Assembly: GCA_046565505.1 (NCBI GenBank)
Contig: JBKHYJ010000095.1
Span: 160,686-224,685 of the forward strand
From: JBKHYJ01 sp046565505
Lineage (GTDB): Bacteria; Acidobacteriota; Blastocatellia; UBA7656
Direction: 5' to 3'
DNA: 64,000 bases
Every line of letters starts with the position of its first letter. The first letter of the stretch is position 1. Of the stretch, positions 61,541 to 64,000 are shown in pieces. The position numbers and the translations under genes are program-made. The notes beneath the pieces are model-generated. The model was not told where the DNA came from. It did not search any database and saw only the letters and a program-made list of their open reading frames with translations.

Positions 61541-62917
61541 TCACCGGCCCAACGCGGCGCGGATGCGCGCCAGGTGATGCCAACTGTGCCGTAGCGCGTG
61601 GTCCTCAATGACGAACTGCGCCGTAACAGGCGCGCCGAAGCTCAGCGAGAAGGGCGCCGCCCGGTCCAACTCTTCATCCGTGAACGTGCGTACGGCGGCG
61701 GCCGCCTCGCGGCTGTTCCTGCGCAGGAGTTCGAGCGTTGCGGCTTTCGTTATCTCGGCCTGCTCGTGGGAGTGCTTGGCATTCAGCTCGGCTACAACCT
61801 CCCAGGTAACGTCAGTGACGGCCTTGCCCGCGGCGATCGTTCGCGCGAGATCAATCTCAATTGGGTAGACGCTGGCAACATGGTGGACGATGACACCAAC
61901 CGTGCGGCGGTCGCTCCCACTGCCTGACATCGGCGCGCGCCACTCCTCCTCCGAGAGTCCTTCAGCAAAGGTAGCCAATGCGGCGGCACCTTCCTCGATG
62001 CGATCGGCAAGTGCTTCAGCACGATGACTCATAGAACCTCCTTTTTCATGAGTAGCGGCAGGCCGCGGCGTGCCCAGAGTGCTCCGCCCGCGAGTCGCGA
62101 TGACCTCAAGGTATTCGGCATCGACCCTGGTGGTATTGTCATCGGCGCGGTTATGCGCGGACCATAGCCCTACGAGTTCACTCCGCAGTTCCTCCTGCCC
62201 GTTCAAATCCAGAGACGCGAACGCGCGCGACACCGGACCGTAATTGGTACGATAGAATTCCACTACCGCCTCGGGCGGGAACGGATAGTCGAAATGGTAA
62301 GCGTGAAGCGCAAACTTCAGATCGGCAATCCCGTCGCGTAGTCGGTCGCGGACGGTGGCTTCGTCCCCCCACAGCACGGGCGATGGCATGCCCGCGGGGG
62401 CGATGTGTTTGGAAATCGCTTTGAACATTTGGCCGATGAAGCCGCCGGGCGTCCAATTCGCCATCGCAATGATTCCGCCCGGTCGGCACACGCGGGTGAG
62501 TTCGGCCGCGACCCGGTCCGGGCGAGGCGCGAACATGGCCGCGATCAGGCTGATCACCGCGTCAAACTGAGCATCTTCATACGGCAGCGCTTCGGCATCC
62601 GCCTCTTCAAAGGTGATATCGAGCCCCTCTGCGGCCGCGCGTGCGCGGGCTTTCTCGATCCAGTTAGAGGCGATGTCGCAGCCGACAACCCGCGCGCCCG
62701 CCCTTGCCGCGATCAGGGCGAGCTGCCCGGCCCCACAACCGACATCAAGCAGCCGGGTCTCCGGCATGACGCCTAGCCGCCGGAAAAACCGCTCCGCGTC
62801 CTTCTCCATGAAGCGGGAGAAGAGGTCATAGTCCCCGGTCATCCACGTCGCCTTCAGGCGAGTCTTGAGCCGGTCAAATTCTTCGGTCGTTTCTGTTTCT
62901 TTCGCAATCGCATTCAT
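61541..62917 (-). CDS. Fused SAM-dependent methyltransferase and DinB-like domain protein
   Basis: A 458-residue frame. Residues 1-285 are a class I methyltransferase: LLDVGCGAGQLALIAARAG (SAM motif I), CDIASNWIEKARA, DAQFDAVISL and RVCRPGGIIAMANWTP. Residues about 297-458 are a DinB/YfiT-like four-helix domain (IVHHVASVYPIE, ALRHSWHHLARIRAALG) that typically binds a metal through three His. At the junction (codons for THEKGGSMSHRAE) the DNA reads AAAAGGAGGTTCT then ATG 62032: a full Shine-Dalgarno and start codon, so the DinB part can also be made alone. Probably two former genes fused by loss of a stop codon. Substrates unknown. Confidence 0.8.
   Translation of the reverse strand: MNAIAKETETTEEFDRLKTRLKATWMTGDYDLFSRFMEKDAERFFRRLGVMPETRLLDVGCGAGQLALIAARAGARVVGCDIASNWIEKARARAAAEGLDITFEEADAEALPYEDAQFDAVISLIAAMFAPRPDRVAAELTRVCRPGGIIAMANWTPGGFIGQMFKAISKHIAPAGMPSPVLWGDEATVRDRLRDGIADLKFALHAYHFDYPFPPEAVVEFYRTNYGPVSRAFASLDLNGQEELRSELVGLWSAHNRADDNTTRVDAEYLEVIATRGRSTLGTPRPAATHEKGGSMSHRAEALADRIEEGAAALATFAEGLSEEEWRAPMSGSGSDRRTVGVIVHHVASVYPIEIDLARTIAAGKAVTDVTWEVVAELNAKHSHEQAEITKAATLELLRRNSREAAAAVRTFTDEELDRAAPFSLSFGAPVTAQFVIEDHALRHSWHHLARIRAALGR
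62033..62044 (-). promoter_or_regulatory. Internal ribosome-binding site for the DinB part
   Basis: AAAAGGAGGTTCT on the minus strand directly before ATG 62032, inside the fused frame. It decides a second start and suggests separate translation of residues 296-458. Confidence 0.65.
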
Positions 62918-63420
62918 ACCGGCAGTCTCCTCAACTTATTTCTGGATCCGCACTGCTCGCGGTCCAATTCTACTATGAGATCAGCATGGTCTCGAATGCT
63001 TGATCCATCGTCCCGCATTCTTGTTACAAACGCCCGGTTCCGTTAAGCTGCCGGGACGGGTGTGCTTTCCGAAGTCTTGAGAGCTGTTAAGCTTGACGGG
63101 GCGCTGTTTTTCAACGGAGAATTTTCCGCCCCGAGGAACTGACGCGCATGATCTTCGCCGCACCCGCGCTCACCTTTGCCGCGCGGCGAAATGGCCGGTC
63201 AGGTCGGCTTACTTCCCGACGCAGAAAGTAATGCTTCCAGCTAAACGGATTATAGTGACTGAATTAGGATTTTACCGGCTTTTTCAAGGTATAAATAGGG
63301 TACAAAACCTGATGCACGCGGATTCTTGCTAAGTAGTCTTTTTACCACGCATTGGAGAATGCCAAGAATTATGCGCTTTTTCAGCGCGATCTTTAGCTCA
63401 CGACTCTTGCTCAATAAACC
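62918..63420. other. Gap between the methyltransferase and the IS630 remnant
   Basis: No confident gene. Base composition falls to nearly even GC/AT. A frame on the minus strand (63250-63492; 80 residues, basic, with RRIILGILQCVVKRLL-like hydrophobic and positive part) is open but has no good Shine-Dalgarno and overlaps the transposase remnant; I keep it only as a possibility. No tRNA or terminator was recognised. Confidence 0.3.
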
Positions 63421-63464
63421 GGGCGAAGTCTCGTCTATGCGCGCCCTGAATTCTTTTTCCTTCA

Positions 63465-63859
63465 TCTCAAGAATTGAAACTAACCCGGTCATGTTCCGAT
63501 GACACTGTGCGCCGGGCGCTCAAAAAAACGAGCTGAAGCCGTGGCTGAAACAGCAGTGGCCCACCCCAGAAGTCAGTAGGATGTTTGTAGCGGTGATGGA
63601 GGGTGTCTCGGATTTATATGCCGAGCGATACGACCAAAAGCGCCCGAAAGTGAACTTCGATGAGACGAGCAGGCAATTACTCACGACCCGGCTTGAGTCG
63701 GCTGGGGGCGACCTCAGTGTTATGACTATGAGTATGAGCGCAAGGGGGCACGCGACCTGTTTATCTTCTGTGATCCGCAAACAGGATGGCGGCGCGTTGA
63801 AGCCACCAAGCGGAGGGACAAGGCAGGCTTTGCGCAGCGGATGAAGTGGCTCGTAGTGG
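63465..63859 (+). pseudogene. Decayed IS630-family transposase
   Basis: Fragments of an IS630-type DDE transposase in three frames: ELKLTRSCSDDTVRRALKK (from about 63465), then after a missing A in the seven-A run (63522-63528) NELKPWLKQQW, EVSRMFVAVMEGVSDLYAER, RPKVNFDETSRQLL (first catalytic Asp), and after a second shift (about 63710-63725) YDYEYERKGARDLFIFCDP, TGWRRVEATKRRDKAGFAQR. It stops near 63859, so the remaining catalytic residues are lost. The N-terminal part upstream of 63465 is degraded beyond recognition. It is inactive; no inverted repeats are visible. Confidence 0.8.
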
Positions 63860-63873
63860 CGAGGAGGCTAAAT

Positions 63874-63898
63874 GGGGCGGCTAATTCATAGCCGCCCC
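63874..63898. terminator. Hairpin at the end of the edge ORF
   Basis: GGGGCGGCT and AGCCGCCCC form a 9-base-pair stem with a 7-base loop; on the minus strand the stop codon of the edge ORF lies in the loop and stem. No T-run follows. Confidence 0.4.
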
Positions 63899-64000
63899 GC
63901 TCATATACCTGGCCTTTGCCGCCGCATTGGAGGAATCAGGGCCGTAGCGCCTGAAGACCTGACGCCAGGGCTCGGTCACAGAATTACTTCTCCTGATTCT
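63881..64000 (-). CDS. Short ORF at the right edge: small protein or the C-terminus of a longer one
   Basis: The minus-strand frame is open from the window edge to a TAG at 63883-63881. A GTG at 63979 with AGGAG ten bases upstream (63994-63990) would give a 32-residue protein (TEPWRQVFRRYGPDSSNAAA in the middle). Alternatively this is the end of a gene that starts outside the window. No family recognised. The Arg/Ala-rich helical composition looks protein-like. Confidence 0.35.
   Translation of the reverse strand, partial: RIRRSNSVTEPWRQVFRRYGPDSSNAAAKARYMSGAAMN

Overview
The window is chromosomal DNA from a GC-rich bacterium, most likely an Acidobacteriota (Blastocatellia-like). This is an inference from gene content: an Oar-type TonB-dependent receptor with an N-terminal carboxypeptidase-regulatory domain, an acidobacterial-type VWFA protein, a BNR/VPS10-type secreted protein with many Asp-boxes, and numerous secreted peptidases (M14, M19, S41, M24, S46). 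No 16S gene, tRNA gene or CRISPR array was seen. About 50 genes are supported, including two confident ones too short for an ordinary ORF cut-off (40 and 53 codons).

Layout. 1-3.5 kb: end of a PLP fold-III enzyme, a BON-LysM protein, small proteins and a hemerythrin. 3.7-14.2 kb: secreted M14 peptidase, two tandem secreted tyrosine-phosphatase-like proteins, hemF, an alpha/beta hydrolase with an Asp in place of the nucleophile Ser, then a minus-strand run trmFO > VWFA > M19 dipeptidase. 14.3-28.7 kb: NTF2-like protein, TonB-dependent receptor behind an AT-rich leader, TPR lipoprotein-like gene, S41 peptidase, Asp-box protein, DUF2339 membrane protein, transaldolase. 28.9-34.8 kb: a 40-residue membrane protein, an overlapping DUF2889 > MaoC > ThDP-enzyme operon, a 53-residue basic protein, an M24 peptidase, and three small proteins. 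35.1-42 kb: SYLF protein, a bicupin/FAD amine oxidase pair, BrkB-like membrane protein, queA, beta-lactamase-TPR protein.

42.1-46.5 kb holds the most system-like locus: a stand-alone P-loop ATPase, four bases later a STAND NTPase (degenerate P-loop-like N-terminus, NB-ARC-type core, 40-residue TPRs), then nine bases later a multi-pass DUF1206 membrane protein. The architecture fits a biological-conflict or signalling module, but that function is inferred. 46.6-48.3 kb is a peroxide-stress cluster: a PerR-type regulator with a palindromic operator, a 2-Cys peroxiredoxin and a thioredoxin-like protein.

48.4-60.8 kb: a translationally coupled DUF3142/774-residue pair, S46 peptidase, mnmG, and a pair of large secreted repeat proteins (beta-helix; DUF11/HYR). 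61.5-64 kb: a methyltransferase-DinB fusion that keeps an internal Shine-Dalgarno, a decayed IS630-family transposase, and a short open frame running towards the right edge. Three tRNA-modification genes (trmFO, queA, mnmG) are scattered singly through the window rather than clustered.
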